From an uncultured Coriobacteriaceae bacterium (GTDB lineage Bacteria > Actinomycetota > Coriobacteriia > Coriobacteriales > Atopobiaceae): a DNA stretch of 63,523 nt. This document shows positions 52,998 to 63,523 of the stretch, piece by piece. The notes under the pieces were generated by a model. It was not told the DNA's origin and made no database searches. It saw only the letters and a program-made list of their open reading frames with translations. Made by a program: the position numbers and the translations under genes. Position 1 is the first letter of the stretch. Every line of letters begins with the position of its first letter. The stretch is taken from NCBI GenBank assembly GCA_902788705.1, contig CADALE010000025.1, positions 1 to 63,523 on the forward strand. Direction: 5' to 3'.

Positions 52998-54651
52998 GGC
53001 TCGGATACGGGTCAAGTGGAAGCCGGACTTCTGGTTCTGGACGACGCTCGCCATCACGCTGGTGCTGATACTCTTCCTGGTCTACCCGCTGATCACGCTT
53101 TTCGTGCGCGCGTTCCAAAGCAGCACGGGCGAATTCACGCTGGCCAACTTCGAGAAGTTCTTCACCCACGCCTACTACATGCGCGGCCTGTACAACGCCA
53201 TGTTCATCGGCGTCGTCGTCACGGTGTTCTCCATCATCATCGGCGCCCCTATGGCCTACCTCATGGCCATGTACCGCTTCAAGGGGCAGCGGATGCTGGA
53301 CATCCTCATCATCATCGCGCTGCTCTCGCCTCCCTTCATCGGGGCCTACTCCTGGATCCTCCTGCTGGGGCGCAACGGCTTCATCTCCAACATGCTCAAG
53401 GTGGTCGGCATCAAGCTGCCAAGCATCTACGGCATCCCTGGCATCATCTTCGTGCTGATCCTCAGGTTCTACCCCTACGTGTACATCTACATGAAGGGCG
53501 CCCTGCAGAAGATTGACGCCTCCCTCATCGAGGCCGCCGAGTCCATGGGCTGCGGACCGGTCAAGAAGCTCTTCACCGTGGTGCTGCCGCTCATCCTTCC
53601 CACCATCCTTGCCGCCGCCATCATGGTCTTCATGAGCGCCATCGGCGACTTCGGCACGATCATGGTGCTTGGCGAGGGTGCCCAGGTGCTCTCCACGATG
53701 GTCTACAAGGAGTACATCAACGAGGTCGGCGGCAACTCCAACTTCGCCTCGGCCATCTCGCTGATCATGGGCATCATGACGCTGGTCTTCCTCTTTGCGC
53801 AGAACTACGTGATCAACAAGCGGTCCTACACGATGAACGCCCTCAAGCCCATCCGCAAGTCCAACTTCAGCAAGGGCATGGGCATCCTGGCGTACGCGGC
53901 GGTCTACGCGATCATCATCATCTCGATGATCCCGCACGTCACGATCCTCGTCACCTCGTTCTTGCCGGTCGAGGGCAAGATGTTCAGGGCGGGCTTCTCG
54001 CTGGCCAGCTACCAGACGGTGTTCTCGATGCTGGGTCGCCCCATCAAGAACACCTTCGTCTACTGCTTCATTGCCATCGTCGTGATCGTGATCGTGTCCA
54101 TGCTCGTGGCCTATGCCTCGGTGCGCAAGCCTAACGCCCTGACGCACTTCATCAACGGCGTGACCATGGTGCCCTACATCCTTCCCGGCGCGGTCCTTGG
54201 CCTCACCCTGCTCATCTCCTTCAACAGAGACCCCCTCGTGCTCATCGGCACGTCCACGATCATCATCATCGCGCTCATCATCCGACGCCTTCCCTACACG
54301 CTGCGCTCCGCGACGGCCATCATGTACCAGCTGAGCCCCAGCGTCGACGAGGCCGCCATCAGCCTTGGCTGCGGACCGGTGAGGACCTTCTTCAAGGTCA
54401 CCGCGCGTCTGATGCTGCCCGGCGTGTTCTCGGGCGCCATCCTCTCGTGGGTGACGATCCTGAACGAGCTGTCCGCGTCGTTCATGCTGTACAACAGCAA
54501 GACCATCACCATGTCGGTGACGGTGTACCAGTACGTGGCGCGCACGGAGTTCGGCACGGCCGCGGCGCTTGCCTCCATCCTGACGCTCACCACCATCATC
54601 TCGCTCATCATCTTCTACACGATGAGCGGAGACCGCGAGATGAGCCTGTAG
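52990..54651 (+). CDS. Fbp-type ABC transporter permease, fused double module
   Basis: 553-residue membrane protein with two copies of the binding-protein-dependent transport domain, about 12 helices, as in FbpB/SfuB iron permeases. Each half has an EAA-type loop: EAAESMGCGPVKKLFTVVLPLILP and DEAAISLGCGPVRTFFKVTARLMLP. The ATG at 52990 lies within the end of the ATPase gene (8-nt overlap), so expression is coupled. A strong terminator hairpin follows. Confidence 0.93.
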   Translation: MDKARIRVKWKPDFWFWTTLAITLVLILFLVYPLITLFVRAFQSSTGEFTLANFEKFFTHAYYMRGLYNAMFIGVVVTVFSIIIGAPMAYLMAMYRFKGQRMLDILIIIALLSPPFIGAYSWILLLGRNGFISNMLKVVGIKLPSIYGIPGIIFVLILRFYPYVYIYMKGALQKIDASLIEAAESMGCGPVKKLFTVVLPLILPTILAAAIMVFMSAIGDFGTIMVLGEGAQVLSTMVYKEYINEVGGNSNFASAISLIMGIMTLVFLFAQNYVINKRSYTMNALKPIRKSNFSKGMGILAYAAVYAIIIISMIPHVTILVTSFLPVEGKMFRAGFSLASYQTVFSMLGRPIKNTFVYCFIAIVVIVIVSMLVAYASVRKPNALTHFINGVTMVPYILPGAVLGLTLLISFNRDPLVLIGTSTIIIIALIIRRLPYTLRSATAIMYQLSPSVDEAAISLGCGPVRTFFKVTARLMLPGVFSGAILSWVTILNELSASFMLYNSKTITMSVTVYQYVARTEFGTAAALASILTLTTIISLIIFYTMSGDREMSL

Positions 54652-54719
54652 GGGCGTGGCCATAGCCTCACGGGCGCGCTTGCCAGCGCGGACAAGGCGC
54701 ATGCTAGGCTTGATGTGTC

Positions 54720-54743
54720 TGGGCTCCCGTTCGCGGGAGCCCA
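54720..54743 (+). terminator. Terminator after the Fbp-type operon
   Basis: A perfect 10-bp stem (54720-54729 with 54734-54743) on a TTCG tetraloop, then GCTTGTGTGTT. Confidence 0.75.
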
Positions 54744-54826
54744 GCTTGTGTGTTGACCCCATGCCGCCCGGCCGCTGCCCAGCCGCAACCCTCACATGCC
54801 ACAATGACAAAATCTAAGTGCCGTCT

Positions 54827-54855
54827 TTGAGATTTTTCGACTCTCGGTGTATAAG
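54827..54855 (+). promoter_or_regulatory. Promoter of groES-groEL
   Basis: TTGAGA (54827-54832) and TATAAG (54850-54855) are 17 nt apart, about 100 nt before groES. No CIRCE (TTAGCACTC-N9-GAGTGCTAA) or HAIR element was seen in the 302-nt gap, so heat-shock control, if any, uses another element. The rest of the gap holds only the upstream terminator. Confidence 0.6.
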
Positions 54856-54953
54856 CCCACGCATATGGGTATCATTCACAACGTTGGACAGGCGACCCCG
54901 CACGGGGTATCGCGTACGTTCGCGCCACAAGGCGCATGAAGGAGGTAATCGCA

Positions 54954-55244
54954 ATGACGCTCAAGCCGCTGGGAGACCGCGTTCTCGTCAAGCCCGCGCC
55001 CAAGGAGGACCGCACGTCCTCTGGTCTGTACATCTCTTCTGGTGCCCAGGAGAAGCCGCAGCGCGGCGAGGTTGTGGCCGTCGGTGCCGGCAAGCGCAAC
55101 GACAAGGGCGAGCGCATCCCCATCGACGTGCAGGTGGGCGACCAGGTCTACTATGGCAAGTTCGGCGGCAACGAGGTCAAGATCGACGGTGTCGAGTACC
55201 TGCTGCTTCGCGCCGACGACATCTACGCCATCATCACCGAGTAA
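54954..55244 (+). CDS. groES: Co-chaperonin GroES
   Basis: Lid of the GroEL folding chamber. The 96-residue product starts MTLKPLGDRVLVKPAPKEDRT and has the mobile-loop segment SGLYISSGAQEKPQRGEVVAVGAG and the C-terminal YLLLRADDIYAIIT. ATG 54954 follows AAGGAGGTAA; an in-frame ATG at 54936 is upstream of that site and is rejected. groEL follows after 40 nt. Confidence 0.97.
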   Translation: MTLKPLGDRVLVKPAPKEDRTSSGLYISSGAQEKPQRGEVVAVGAGKRNDKGERIPIDVQVGDQVYYGKFGGNEVKIDGVEYLLLRADDIYAIITE

Positions 55245-55281
55245 ACGCATAACCTCACAAACCAACCTCCGGGAGGCATGA

Positions 55282-56922
<1,641 letters not shown>

Positions 56923-56964
56923 GCCGACGGCCCCTTTGGGGTTGTGCTTACAAGCGTCTTTGCA

Positions 56965-57000
56965 GGCGGGGTCGAGCATATGCTCGGCCCCGCCTTTTTT
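56965..57000 (+). terminator. Strong terminator after groEL
   Basis: Stem 56965-56978 with 56981-56994 (GGCGGGG/CCCCGCC outer, CGAGCA/TGCTCG inner, one G-U pair) followed by six T. The best intrinsic terminator in the window. Confidence 0.9.
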
Positions 57001-57193
57001 GCTGTGACGCGCGGACATGGGAAGCCCCAACCGTCCTTCGGGGAATCCGTTGGGATACGTATCCGCCCCCGGCTGACCCGACCGTCCCTCCGCCTTGTGC
57101 ACACCTCTTGCTTGACGTCCGCCTCTTCACCCTGCGGCGCCACAGCTGCTAAACTTATCTGTTGCTACCGATGCGCTAGGCGGGAGGGGGACC

Positions 57194-58453
57194 ATGGCCG
57201 AACAGCGCGACATGCTCGACGACATCATCGACATCCAGCGAGACTGGCAGGCCGTGTCCAACCCGTTTGGCGGAGTGCTGGACAGCCTCACGCAGGACCC
57301 GAGCAAGGTGAAGCAGTGGGATCCCGGCGAGTACAAGGAGGTTCCGCGAGCCAACTCGGTCATGTGCCTGCAGGTTGCCTCGGGGTGCGTGGACGCCTGC
57401 TCGCGCTGCCTTGACGTGTGCCCCACCGACTCCATCACCATCACCGACAAGCGCGTCGTCATCCACGGCAGCTGCCGCAAGTGTGGCCTGTGTTCGTCGG
57501 TGTGCCCCACCGGGGCGTTCCTTACCACCAAGCTGGCCCAGAAGACGCTGTACGACCGCGTTGCACGCGTGGCCGGCGCATATGACGTGTGCTACGTCAC
57601 GTGCACCAGGGCGCTCGGTCGCCTGCCGCTAGGCAACGAGGTGGTGCTTCCGTGCGTTGGCGCCATGCCCGCCGAGGTGTGGTTCTCGCTGCTGTCCGAG
57701 TACGGCAACATCAGCGTGTACCTGCCCCTAGGCATCTGCGACCGCTGCCGCACCATCACCGGCGAGGAGACGTACGCCCAGCTCATCAGCCAGGCCGAGG
57801 AGTGGAGCGGCGAGGCGATGGGCCTTGAGGTAGAGGAGGGCGAGCTCAACCACGAGCTGTCCCGGGCGTACCGCCGCAGCCAGTTTGTAAGCAGCATGGC
57901 GCAGGCGGGTACGATGCTGGTGACGCGGGGCGTCCCCGTGCTGGCTGGCGCGCAGGCCGTGGCCAAGCGCATCAAGAACCACAGCGACAAGCTGCTTGAG
58001 ATGCAGCGCACGCTGGAGGCGGCCGTGGGCGCCAAGACCGACCAGTCGCGTCGGCGCGTTCTTACGCAGGGCCGCAAGCTGGTGCTTACCACCCTGCAGC
58101 AATATCCCGAGCTAGCCGAGAACTTCCACCTAGAGGTGCCCGTGTGCGACCGTTCGCTGTGCACCATGTGTGGTGATTGCGCCAAGGCCTGCCCCGTGCA
58201 CGCCTGCGACATCGACGACGCTGGCCGCTTCTACGTGGAGCCCACGTACTGCATCAACTGCGGGGCATGCGCCCAGACGTGCATCGAGGACGCGCTGACC
58301 ATGGAGCCGTTCGACTCGCAGCAGCTGGTGGTTCCCGACCCCAACGCCGAGAAGCTGGCCGAGCGCCGCGCCGAGGCCGAGCGCAGGCGCCAGGAGGCCA
58401 AGGAGAAGCTGCGCCACGGGCTTGACGTCATCGAGCATATGGCCGAGGAATGA
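57194..58453 (+). CDS. Four-cluster [4Fe-4S] ferredoxin-like protein
   Basis: 419-residue soluble iron-sulfur protein. Cysteine motifs: CVDACSRCLDVCP and CRKCGLCSSVCP near residues 65-110, a central region with isolated Cys (CYVTCT, LPCVGAMP, CDRCRT, about 130-185), and CTMCGDCAKACP and CINCGACAQTCI near 325-365. A basic coiled-coil tail (AERRAEAERRRQEAKEKL) ends it. Could be an electron-transfer partner of the redox operons, but no neighbour supports a specific enzyme. ATG follows GGCGGGAGGGGG. Confidence 0.8.
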   Translation: MAEQRDMLDDIIDIQRDWQAVSNPFGGVLDSLTQDPSKVKQWDPGEYKEVPRANSVMCLQVASGCVDACSRCLDVCPTDSITITDKRVVIHGSCRKCGLCSSVCPTGAFLTTKLAQKTLYDRVARVAGAYDVCYVTCTRALGRLPLGNEVVLPCVGAMPAEVWFSLLSEYGNISVYLPLGICDRCRTITGEETYAQLISQAEEWSGEAMGLEVEEGELNHELSRAYRRSQFVSSMAQAGTMLVTRGVPVLAGAQAVAKRIKNHSDKLLEMQRTLEAAVGAKTDQSRRRVLTQGRKLVLTTLQQYPELAENFHLEVPVCDRSLCTMCGDCAKACPVHACDIDDAGRFYVEPTYCINCGACAQTCIEDALTMEPFDSQQLVVPDPNAEKLAERRAEAERRRQEAKEKLRHGLDVIEHMAEE

Positions 58454-58535
58454 CCTCGCCCGCAGGGCGGCAAGATAGCAGGACCCGCGCCATCCCAAAC
58501 GGACGGCGCGTTGCATGAGATACGGAGACACGCAC

Positions 58536-59600
58536 ATGGCACTTTCCATCGGCATCGTAGGGCTTCCCAACGTGGGCAAGTCAACCCTGTTCACCGCGCT
58601 CACGCGCAAGGGCGGCCTGGCGGCCAACTATCCCTTTGCCACCATCGACCCCAACGTGGGCATCGTCGACGTGCCCGACAAGCGCCTGCAGGTGCTGGCC
58701 GACATCGTGCATCCCGGCCGCATCGTGCCGGCCACCGTCGAGTTCGTGGACATCGCGGGCCTGGTGAAGGGTGCCAGCGAGGGTGAGGGCCTGGGCAACC
58801 AGTTTTTGGCCAACATCCGCGAGACCGACGCCATCTGCGAGGTGGTGCGCTTCTTCAGCGACCCCGACGTGATTCGCCACGAGAGCAGCCACGACCCCAA
58901 GAGCGACATGGACACCATCCAGACCGAGCTGGTGCTGGCCGACCTTGGCACCCTCGAGAAGGCCATCCCCAAGCTTGAGAAGGAGGCGCGCCGCGACAAG
59001 GCCTTTGCCGAGAGGCTCGCCGTGGCCAAGCGCCTTCAGGAGTGGCTGAACGAGGGCAACCGCGCCGCCGACATGCCCATGACCGACGACGAGCGCGCCG
59101 CCGCGCACGACCTCTTCCTGCTTACGATGAAGCCCATCCTGTACGTGGCCAACGTGGACGAGGACGCCCTGGGCGAGGAGCTGCCCGAGATCAACGGCGC
59201 CGAGGTGGTGCCCATCAGCGCCAAGGTCGAGTCAGAGCTGATCGAGCTTGACCCCGAGGATGCCGAGGTGTTCCTGTCCGACCTGGGCCTGGAGCAGAGC
59301 GGCCTTGCCACACTTGCCCAGGCTGCCTACCGCCTGCTGGGCCTGCAGAGCTACTTCACCGCCGGCGAGATGGAGGTGAAGGCCTGGACCATCCCCATCG
59401 GGGCCAAGGCACCGCAGGCCGCTGGCGTCATCCACTCCGACTTCGAGCGCGGCTTCATCAAGGCGCAGGTGTGCAGCTACGACGACTACGTCGAGCTGGG
59501 CGGCGAGCAGGGCTGCAAGAACGCTGGCCGCCTGCGCATGGAGGGCAAGGACTACGTGGTGCAGGACGGCGACGTGATGCACTTCATGTTCAACGTGTAG
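58536..59600 (+). CDS. ychF: Redox-regulated ATPase YchF
   Basis: Universally conserved Obg-like P-loop ATPase that binds ribosomes and influences stress responses. The 354-residue product has G1 GIVGLPNVGKSTLFTAL (about 4-20), the switch motif FVDIAGLVKGASEGEGLGNQFLANIRE, and a C-terminal TGS domain (about 265-354, ending YVVQDGDVMHFMFNV). ATG 58536 lies 8 nt after GGAG; an ATG at 58515 has no such site. Confidence 0.96.
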   Translation: MALSIGIVGLPNVGKSTLFTALTRKGGLAANYPFATIDPNVGIVDVPDKRLQVLADIVHPGRIVPATVEFVDIAGLVKGASEGEGLGNQFLANIRETDAICEVVRFFSDPDVIRHESSHDPKSDMDTIQTELVLADLGTLEKAIPKLEKEARRDKAFAERLAVAKRLQEWLNEGNRAADMPMTDDERAAAHDLFLLTMKPILYVANVDEDALGEELPEINGAEVVPISAKVESELIELDPEDAEVFLSDLGLEQSGLATLAQAAYRLLGLQSYFTAGEMEVKAWTIPIGAKAPQAAGVIHSDFERGFIKAQVCSYDDYVELGGEQGCKNAGRLRMEGKDYVVQDGDVMHFMFNV

Positions 59601-59626
59601 CGACGCCAGCAACAGCAAGACGCACG

Positions 59627-59663
59627 AAAAGGGGAGGGGCATTGCCGAAGCGATGCCCCTCCC
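59627..59663. terminator. Bidirectional terminator between ychF and the LCP gene
   Basis: Perfect 11-bp stem (59632-59642 with 59653-59663). On the - strand the stem is followed by TTTT, so it terminates the LCP transcript; on + it follows ychF. The two genes converge here. Confidence 0.75.
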
Positions 59664-59693
59664 TCATGTCTGGTTCGGTTTGGTCGGGTGTGA

Positions 59694-61175
59694 CTAGTAG
59701 CCGCGGTCCATTCCCAGGAGCACCACCACGTTGGCGTCAAGCGGGTATGAGCCGTCGTTGCCGATGAGCAGCGGGTCGCCGCCGATCACCTGGGCCACGG
59801 CCTGCGCCTTCGCGATGGCGTCGTCGCCGTTGTACACGATCACGGTGGTCTCTCGCAGCTCGTCGGCATTGCCCGCAAAGGCCTCGAAGCCATGCTGCGA
59901 CAGCTCGTCGGCCATCGTGCCGGCGATGCCGTCGATGTCCGATGCGTTCAGCACCGAGACGGTGCCGCTGAAGTCGGCCTCGGCCTCGGCGGTTACCACC
60001 TGCTCACCCTCCGTGGCGGCCGTGGCGTCGGCGCTGCCGATGGAGCCCGCGATGCCTGCGGTGAAGTCCTCCTCGACGGTCTCGTAGGGCGGCAGGCCGG
60101 CGTCCACACGCTGCATCATCTTCTGCCAGCCCTCGGTGTCGCAGATCTCGTACCACACCTCGTCGTAGAACTCCGAGATGGTGGGCTCCTGGCCCGAGTA
60201 GAAGTCGTTGTCGATGTCGATGCTGCGCATCTGCATGCCCAGCGTGATGATGGACGCGACGTCCATGTCGGTGGTCACGTAGTCGGAGAGCGTGGAGATG
60301 GTGCCGCTCATCGTGACGATGTCGCTGGCCAGCACCTTGCGGGCGATGGCCGAGATGACCATGCGCTGGTTGGCGGCACGGAAGAAGTCGCCGCCGCCGT
60401 AGTCGTCGTAGGCATGGCGCGAGCGGCACAGCATGAGCGCGTCCCAGCCGTTGAGGTGGTGCGTGCCAGCGGAGAGCTCGAGGCCTGTGTAGTCGGGGTC
60501 GCTGATGGCCACGGGAAGCGTGACGTCAACGCCGCCGATGTAGTCAACGATGGCGATGAAGGCGTCGAAGTCAATCTCGGCGTAGTGCGAGATGGGCACG
60601 CCTGCAAACTCCTGCACGACCTCGACCATGTAGCTGGGGCCGCCGATGGAGTAGGCGCCGTTGATCTTGTCGGCACCGTTCTCGCCCATGTCGATATAGG
60701 TGTCGCGCGGGATGGACACGAGCGTGACCTTCACGTTCTTGGGGTCGATGCGGGCCAGGATGATGGTGTCGGCGCGGTAGTTCCAATACTCTGCGCCGTC
60801 AGTCTCGGCGCGCTCCTCGCTTTTGTCGACGCCCAGCAGGAGCATGTAGAACGGGTCGCCAGGGTTCTCGCTCTCGGCGAGGATGGACAGCAGGTCCTGG
60901 TTGACGCCGGTGGAGAGCTTCTGGTTGATGCGGTGGACGTACGACCACAACCACAGACCGCCGGCAAGCAGGATGCTCACCAGCACCAGCAGTGCGCCCC
61001 TGAGGAAGAGCGAACGACTGCGCTTGCGGCGCTTGCTGGCATAGTGTGCTGCGGAGTTGCTCCGCGAGAGTGCGGTTGCCGCCGGCGCATCGGTCCTGAC
61101 CGCCCCGGCTCCCGTGCGGGTGACAGATGCGGCGACGACGCGCGAGGAATGCTCGCTGTGCTCGGTGCCCGTCAT
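59694..61175 (-). CDS. LytR-CpsA-Psr (LCP) family cell-wall glycopolymer transferase
   Basis: Attaches lipid-linked glycopolymers to peptidoglycan. 493 residues: cytoplasmic basic N-terminus, one transmembrane helix (about 55-77), LCP domain (about 100-315) with the conserved LGVDKS, IPRDTYIDM, DKINGAYSIGG, and CRSRHAYDDYGGGDFFRAANQRMV (Arg-rich pyrophosphate-binding motif), and a C-terminal LytR_C domain (about 385-490, VSVLNASDIDGIAGTMADELSQHGFEA). Start ATG at 61175 (MTGTEHSEH) is a compromise; the open frame extends upstream with no clear ribosome-binding site. It is one of the few - strand genes here. Confidence 0.9.
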   Translation of the reverse strand: MTGTEHSEHSSRVVAASVTRTGAGAVRTDAPAATALSRSNSAAHYASKRRKRSRSLFLRGALLVLVSILLAGGLWLWSYVHRINQKLSTGVNQDLLSILAESENPGDPFYMLLLGVDKSEERAETDGAEYWNYRADTIILARIDPKNVKVTLVSIPRDTYIDMGENGADKINGAYSIGGPSYMVEVVQEFAGVPISHYAEIDFDAFIAIVDYIGGVDVTLPVAISDPDYTGLELSAGTHHLNGWDALMLCRSRHAYDDYGGGDFFRAANQRMVISAIARKVLASDIVTMSGTISTLSDYVTTDMDVASIITLGMQMRSIDIDNDFYSGQEPTISEFYDEVWYEICDTEGWQKMMQRVDAGLPPYETVEEDFTAGIAGSIGSADATAATEGEQVVTAEAEADFSGTVSVLNASDIDGIAGTMADELSQHGFEAFAGNADELRETTVIVYNGDDAIAKAQAVAQVIGGDPLLIGNDGSYPLDANVVVLLGMDRGY

Positions 61176-61486
61176 TGCCCTATGTTTTGCTGCAGCCAAT
61201 GGGTCCCCCTTGGTCGCGCGATTGGTGCATAATCGCTTTATTTTCATCCATCTGGCCCTGCCGCACAACAGCGGTCGGGGCATATCCACAGAGTTTGAAG
61301 CAAACTGAGGGGTAGCTGCGCCGGTGGGACAGGCTGCGGGGGTCTGCCGTGGCGGTTCTGCCCCCAGCAGATTCGCCGCCGTGCGCCGTCCTGGCGCACC
61401 AAACCTCGCACGACGATTACCTCCTTGCACGGCAGGTGTCGTATTATGAGGTGTCATTCGCGCGTGGACCTTGGGAGGCGGAGCAC

Positions 61487-63076
61487 ATGAACACCAACCG
61501 ACCGGCACAGTTTGTCGCGGTGCTCGACTTTGGGGCGCAGTATGGGCAGCTCATCGCCCGCAGGGTACGCGATTTGCATGTGTATTCCGAGCTGGTGCCC
61601 TGCGACATCACGGCTGAGGAGCTTGCCGCTATGGCGCCGTCCGCGGTGATCCTCTCGGGTGGGCCTGCCAGCGTGTATGCCGAGGATGCCCCGCGCGTGG
61701 ACCCTGCCATCTTCGAGCTCGGCCTGCCCGTGCTGGGCTTCTGCTATGGCCACCAGATCATGGCGGTGACGCTGGGCGGCGAGGTCGCGCACGCCGAGAC
61801 GGGGGAGTACGGCCCCGCCTTGCTCGTGCGCGAGGGGTCCAGCGAGCTTTTGGCCTCCACGCCGGGCGAGCAGACCGTGTGGATGAGCCACCGCGATTCC
61901 GTATGCCGTGTTCCGCAGGGCTTTACCGTGACGGCCCACACCGATGTGTGCGAGGTTGCCGCCATGGAGTGCGCGGCGCGGAAGCTCTACTCCACGCAGT
62001 TTCACCCCGAGGTGCGCCACAGCGCTTATGGCCATCGCATGCTCGAGAACTTCCTCTTTGGCATCTGCCGACTTGAGCCCAGCTGGACTATGGACAGCAT
62101 CATCGACGAGAAGGTCGCGCAGATTCGCGAGCAGGTGGGCCAGGACCGCGTGATTCTGGGCCTGTCCGGCGGCGTTGACTCCAGCGTGGTCGCCGCCCTT
62201 GTGCACCGCGCCATCGGCGACCAGCTCACCTGCGTGTTCGTAAACCACGGCATGCTCCGCGCTGGCGAGCCCGAGATGGTGGAGGAGGTCTTCCGCGACC
62301 AGTTCAACATGCCGCTTGTGCACGTGCATGCCGAGGACCGCTACGCGCAGCTGCTTGCCGGGGTCACCGACCCCGAGGAGAAGCGCCGCCGCATCGGCAC
62401 CGAGTTCTGGAAGGTCTTCTTCGAGGAGGCCGAGAAGCTCCATGGTGTGCGCTGGATGGCGCAGGGCACCATCTATCCCGACATCATCGAGAGCGGTGCG
62501 CGCAAGACGGGCGGCAAGGCCAGCACCATCAAGAGCCACCACAACCTGATTCCGTTTCCCGAGGGCGTGCACTTCGACCTCATCGAGCCGCTTGACCGCT
62601 TCTTCAAGGACGAGGTGCGCGAGCTGGGCGTTGCGCTGGGGCTGCCGGCGAAGATGGTCTACCGCCAGCCGTTCCCGGGACCGGGCCTGGCCATCCGCAT
62701 CATCGGCGAGGTGACGCCCGAGAAGCTTGACATCCTGCGCTCCGCCGACGCCATCGTGCGCGAGGAGCTTGATGCCTACAACCAGCGCCTCTTTGAGCAG
62801 ACTGGCGACCGCAATTCCGAGCACAGCTGCTGGCAGTACTTCGCGGTGCTGCCCGACATCAGGAGCGTGGGCGTGATGGGCGACGAGCGCACCTACGCGC
62901 GGCCGGTCATCCTGCGCGCGGTGGAGAGTGCCGACGCCATGACGGCGGACTGGGCGAGGCTGCCCTACGACGTGCTTGCACGCATATCGGGGCGTATCGT
63001 GGGCGAGGTCGCGGGCATCAACCGCGTGGTCTACGACATCACGCCCAAGCCTCCCGCGACGATCGAGTGGGAATAA
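61487..63076 (+). CDS. guaA: GMP synthase (glutamine-hydrolysing)
   Basis: Makes GMP from XMP and glutamine. The 529-residue product has the class-I glutaminase (Cys86 in LGFCYGHQIM, His/Glu in FHPEVRHS), the ATP-pyrophosphatase PP-loop LSGGVDSSVVAALV (about 226-239) and the C-terminal dimerisation domain (QPFPGPGLAIRIIGEV; NRVVYDITPKPPATIEWE). ATG 61487 follows GGGAGGCGGA. The 311-nt divergent gap to the LCP gene holds a GC hairpin (about 61337-61372) and no recognised riboswitch. Confidence 0.97.
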   Translation: MNTNRPAQFVAVLDFGAQYGQLIARRVRDLHVYSELVPCDITAEELAAMAPSAVILSGGPASVYAEDAPRVDPAIFELGLPVLGFCYGHQIMAVTLGGEVAHAETGEYGPALLVREGSSELLASTPGEQTVWMSHRDSVCRVPQGFTVTAHTDVCEVAAMECAARKLYSTQFHPEVRHSAYGHRMLENFLFGICRLEPSWTMDSIIDEKVAQIREQVGQDRVILGLSGGVDSSVVAALVHRAIGDQLTCVFVNHGMLRAGEPEMVEEVFRDQFNMPLVHVHAEDRYAQLLAGVTDPEEKRRRIGTEFWKVFFEEAEKLHGVRWMAQGTIYPDIIESGARKTGGKASTIKSHHNLIPFPEGVHFDLIEPLDRFFKDEVRELGVALGLPAKMVYRQPFPGPGLAIRIIGEVTPEKLDILRSADAIVREELDAYNQRLFEQTGDRNSEHSCWQYFAVLPDIRSVGVMGDERTYARPVILRAVESADAMTADWARLPYDVLARISGRIVGEVAGINRVVYDITPKPPATIEWE

Positions 63077-63077
63077 C

Positions 63078-63092
63078 TGGAGTATAACTCCA
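63078..63092. terminator. Small hairpin after guaA
   Basis: TGGAGT-ATA-ACTCCA is a perfect 6-bp stem directly after the guaA stop, followed by AT-rich DNA. Could be a weak terminator or a protein site. Confidence 0.4.
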
Positions 63093-63152
63093 AAATTTAC
63101 AAAATACCAGCTACATGTTACCATTCTTCTGGAGTCAGAGGGAAGGAACCGC

Positions 63153-63523
63153 ATGTATATCACCCGAGAGATAGAGCAGGCACTGTTCTCCAGGATGAGC
63201 CAGCGCAAGGTCGTCCTCGTCACGGGGGCAAGGCAGGTTGGCAAGACCACGCTCCTCAGGGAGTGCCTTCCCGATGGGTACCGGCGAGAGATCCCATGTC
63301 ATTCTTCACGGTCTACGGCTATCCCGCCGCAGTCGACGAGGTTCAGCTTGTGCCCGATCTCTTTCGGCAGGTCAAGTACGTTGTCGACCAGGCGGAAGAG
63401 AGGGGCATGGTCATCCTAACGGGCTCGCAGACCTACCAGCTGATGCAAGGCGTGAGCGAGTCGCTTGCGGGAAGGGTAGGTATCCTGGAGATGTCTGGGC
63501 TCTCGCTGAGGGAACTATCGGGG
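63153..63523 (+). pseudogene. DUF4143-type AAA ATPase, frameshifted and truncated by the window end
   Basis: Start MYITREIEQALFSRMSQ with Walker A VTGARQVGKTTLLREC is typical of AAA_14/DUF4143 ATPases, which are often in accessory DNA. After DGYR (about 63284) the frame is lost: this frame stops at 63419, but the next frame continues as ARDPMSFFTVYGYPAAVDEVQLVPDLFRQVK ... ILTGSQTY, which is the Walker B/sensor region. About a dozen residues between DGYR and ARDP are missing. ATG 63153 follows GGGAAGGAAC. The 3' end lies beyond the window. Broken gene or sequence error. Confidence 0.75.

Noticed and set aside
54744..54953. CIRCE or HAIR heat-shock operator before groES
   Set aside because: No TTAGCACTC/GAGTGCTAA or CTTGAGT-type inverted pair is present; only the sigma-type promoter was accepted.

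Overview
The window is GC-rich and gene-dense, almost all on the + strand. It looks like a chromosomal contig from an anaerobic Gram-positive actinobacterium, most likely class Coriobacteriia (Olsenella/Atopobium/Collinsella-like). This is an inference from gene content: an [FeFe]-hydrogenase gene cluster, Spy0128-type pilin domains, Tat-type lipoprotein signals, LCP cell-wall enzymes and a TsaB-RimI-TsaD triple fusion. No rRNA, tRNA, CRISPR array or cas gene was seen.

Layout. 1-2.9 kb: 3' part of a large repeat-domain pilin/adhesin. 3.1-13.5 kb: the second half of the ribosomal-protein superoperon, rplE to secY, then adk, map, and infA-rpmJ-rpsM-rpsK-rpsD-rpoA-rplQ; the genes usually found before rplE are absent. 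13.6-18.4 kb: truA, a heavy-metal permease-like protein, an LCP-like protein, a glycosyltransferase and pth. 18.6-23.0 kb: a three-gene NuoE/NuoF/GltD-like flavin and iron-sulfur operon with no recognisable catalytic partner. 23.1-31.4 kb: a [FeFe]-hydrogenase operon in which HydC, HydB and HydA subunits are interleaved with putative regulators (two DRTGG proteins, two HATPases, a PHP protein and a sensor-like hydrogenase homologue); hydA carries a 3' frameshift. 31.6-37.6 kb: glmM, acpS, nnr, alr, udg, tsaE. 38.1-42.8 kb: a zinc-ribbon membrane protein and tsaB-rimI-tsaD. 43-46.2 kb: a polar amino-acid-type ABC transporter. 46.6-50.3 kb: amidohydrolase and nadE. 50.7-54.7 kb: an Fbp-type (probably iron) ABC transporter. 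54.9-56.9 kb: groES-groEL. 57.2-63.1 kb: a four-cluster ferredoxin, ychF, LCP (- strand) and guaA. The window ends in a broken DUF4143-type ATPase gene.

The two redox operons probably connect NAD(P)H, ferredoxin and H2 in fermentative metabolism. The housekeeping block covers translation, t6A modification of tRNA, cell-wall precursors and cofactor repair.

The most unusual non-coding content is several families of intergenic palindromic repeats: three hairpins at exactly 62-bp spacing, two separate arrays with an exact 52-bp period, a nested four-copy palindrome inside an ABC-transporter operon, and a 230-bp element with 27-bp terminal inverted repeats. Two genes (hydA and the terminal ATPase) show the same kind of lesion, a short internal deletion with a frameshift; this may be biological or an assembly artefact.
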